Source: MADRE2 sp964397015 (GTDB taxonomy: Bacteria; Desulfobacterota; Desulfobacteria; Desulfobacterales; Desulfobacteraceae). From it: 8,880 nt of DNA. Location of the stretch: the NCBI GenBank assembly GCA_964397015.1, contig CAYNHL010000140.1:1-8880 (forward strand), read 5' to 3'. A model generated the notes under the pieces. The model was not told where the DNA came from and did no database searches. It saw nothing but the letters and a program-made list of their open reading frames with translations. The position numbers and the translations under genes are program-made. This document shows, one piece after another, positions 8,218 through 8,880 of this stretch (position 1 is the first letter of the stretch; each line of letters begins with the position of its first letter).

Positions 8218-8246
8218 CTGATAACATGAGACTTGGCAACAGTCAA
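8218..8246 (-). promoter_or_regulatory. Candidate promoter of the serS operon
   Basis: Read on the minus strand, TTGACT (8246-8241) and TATCAG (8223-8218) are 17 bp apart, and the -10 is preceded by TGT, an extended -10 feature. Transcription would start near 8211 and give a leader of about 60 bases before the serS ATG. The -10 matches consensus at only four of six positions. No leader hairpin or T-box-like structure was evident by eye. Confidence 0.45.
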
Positions 8247-8258
8247 TGCTTATTGCAG

Positions 8259-8274
8259 GTTGACAATTTTCAAC
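8259..8274. promoter_or_regulatory. 16-bp near-palindrome, candidate operator
   Basis: GTTGACAATTTTCAAC is a dyad with arms GTTGA and TCAAC around an AATT centre; only the symmetric pair at 8264/8269 breaks it. It covers a TTGACA box at 8260-8265, so a bound dimeric regulator could block the forward promoter. The AT-rich surroundings make a chance palindrome possible, and no regulator gene is in the window. Confidence 0.35.
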
Positions 8275-8297
8275 TAGTGCATAATATGTGCTATTAT
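8260..8297 (+). promoter_or_regulatory. Candidate promoter(s) of the cyclo-ligase-like gene
   Basis: A perfect TTGACA (8260-8265) is followed after 16 bp by TAATAT (8282-8287), four of six to consensus. An alternative is the extended -10 TGCTATTAT (8289-8297), whose hexamer TATTAT matches five of six but whose -35 (TTCAAC) is weak. Either would give a short leader of roughly 23-35 bases before the ATG at 8328. Confidence 0.45.
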
Positions 8298-8327
8298 CAT
8301 TATTTTTACTAAAAGGGATATGTAATT

Positions 8328-8880
8328 ATGGATGATTTGAAAAACAGTAAAAAAAATCTGCTTGCCCAGATTGATCAGCGCCTTGACATCCTTTCCGAAG
8401 AAGACATGATACATAAGTATAACACCATTGAGCGCAGACTCTTTGAATTTGCCAACTTTATGGAAGCCCAGCTGGCCTTTTTATTCACTCCATTTGAAGG
8501 AAACATCCGGCATGTTGATTCTGAAAGCATAATAAAAAAAGCGCTGCAGATTGAAAAACAGGTGGTTCTGCCAGTCTTTACCGATGCGAAAAATACCATC
8601 AGCCTGTATAAAATTTCCAGTTACGCAAATGACCTGATTGTAAACAGCCAGGGCAGGCTGGAGCCGGACATTGAAAAATGCAAAAAAATAAATATCGATG
8701 ATCTTGATATCGCAATAATCCCCGGCCTTGCGTTCGACGATAAAGGAGGCCGAATAGGCTTTGGTGATAATTTCTACAACAAACTGATAACAAGGCTTCC
8801 TGAAACCTGCCGCAAGATATCTCTGGCATATGATGAACAGCTGGTGGAACATATAAATATGAATGATACGAAATACACCG
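8328..8880 (+). CDS. 5-formyltetrahydrofolate cyclo-ligase-like protein (MTHFS/YgfA family), 3' end cut by window
   Basis: Family members use ATP to convert 5-formyl-THF to 5,10-methenyl-THF, returning stored folate to one-carbon metabolism. The visible 184 residues stay open to the window edge; usual length is about 180-210, so little is missing. Family features are a basic helical N-terminus, ESIIKKALQIEKQVVLPV (about 66-83), RLEPDIEKC, and the nucleotide-loop region IIPGLAFDDKGGRIGFGDNFY. Two key sites differ from the common forms: the loop usually reads GxGGG(F/Y)YD but is GFGDNFYN here, and the Glu expected before V-D-[ST] appears replaced by His (RHVDS). So the fold assignment is good but full activity is less certain. 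AAAAGGG (8311-8317) lies 10 bases before the ATG, a rather long spacing. It is divergent from serS. Confidence 0.8.
   Translation, partial: MDDLKNSKKNLLAQIDQRLDILSEEDMIHKYNTIERRLFEFANFMEAQLAFLFTPFEGNIRHVDSESIIKKALQIEKQVVLPVFTDAKNTISLYKISSYANDLIVNSQGRLEPDIEKCKKINIDDLDIAIIPGLAFDDKGGRIGFGDNFYNKLITRLPETCRKISLAYDEQLVEHINMNDTKYT

Noticed and set aside
8151..8246. 32-codon upstream extension of serS.
   Set aside because: Bacterial SerRS begins at MLDIKYI-type sequence, a good ribosome binding site precedes 8150, and the extension overlaps the candidate promoter.
8151..8327. Possible 6S RNA, which often lies next to ygfA-type genes.
   Set aside because: The gap is only 177 bp, is filled by promoter-like elements in both directions, and shows no long rod-like hairpin with a central bubble.
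8481..8852. 123-codon open frame antisense to the cyclo-ligase-like gene.
   Set aside because: The plus-strand frame has clear family motifs, so this is its shadow.

Overview
The window looks like chromosomal DNA from a Gram-negative, probably sulfate-reducing Desulfobacterota bacterium (order Desulfobacterales is my best guess). This is inferred from the style of the proteins and the gene mix; no rRNA or other marker is present to prove it. It is densely coded, and I see no mobile element, CRISPR array, tRNA, rRNA or phage gene.

Layout. Positions 13-3004 (+) carry the end of a type IV pilus assembly operon: pilP (inner-membrane lipoprotein of the alignment complex) followed one base later by pilQ (outer-membrane secretin). 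From 8150 down to 3046 (-) a convergent and very compact four-gene unit runs serS (seryl-tRNA synthetase) - thrC (threonine synthase) - a two-LysM exported protein of unknown family - a TPR lipoprotein resembling the PilF/PilW pilotins. Successive genes overlap by 11 bp and 8 bp and are then separated by 12 bp, so they are probably co-transcribed and partly translationally coupled. A 41-bp convergent gap at 3005-3045 holds most of one arm of a hairpin, and the TPR stop codon lies in its loop. From 8328 (+), divergent from serS, a 5-formyltetrahydrofolate cyclo-ligase-like gene runs off the right edge. The 177-bp divergent gap contains candidate promoters for both directions and a 16-bp near-palindrome over the forward -35 box.

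How the parts fit. PilP and PilQ build the periplasmic and outer-membrane parts of the pilus machine. The convergent operon ends in two envelope proteins of the kinds that elsewhere serve secretins: a peptidoglycan-binding LysM protein (compare TsaP) and a TPR pilotin-like lipoprotein (compare PilF/Tgl). These lie next to pilQ but are wired to amino-acid and translation genes. The most interesting points are a PilQ that itself carries a lipoprotein signal, the unrecognised C-terminal part of the LysM protein, and the divergent active-site motifs of the cyclo-ligase-like protein.
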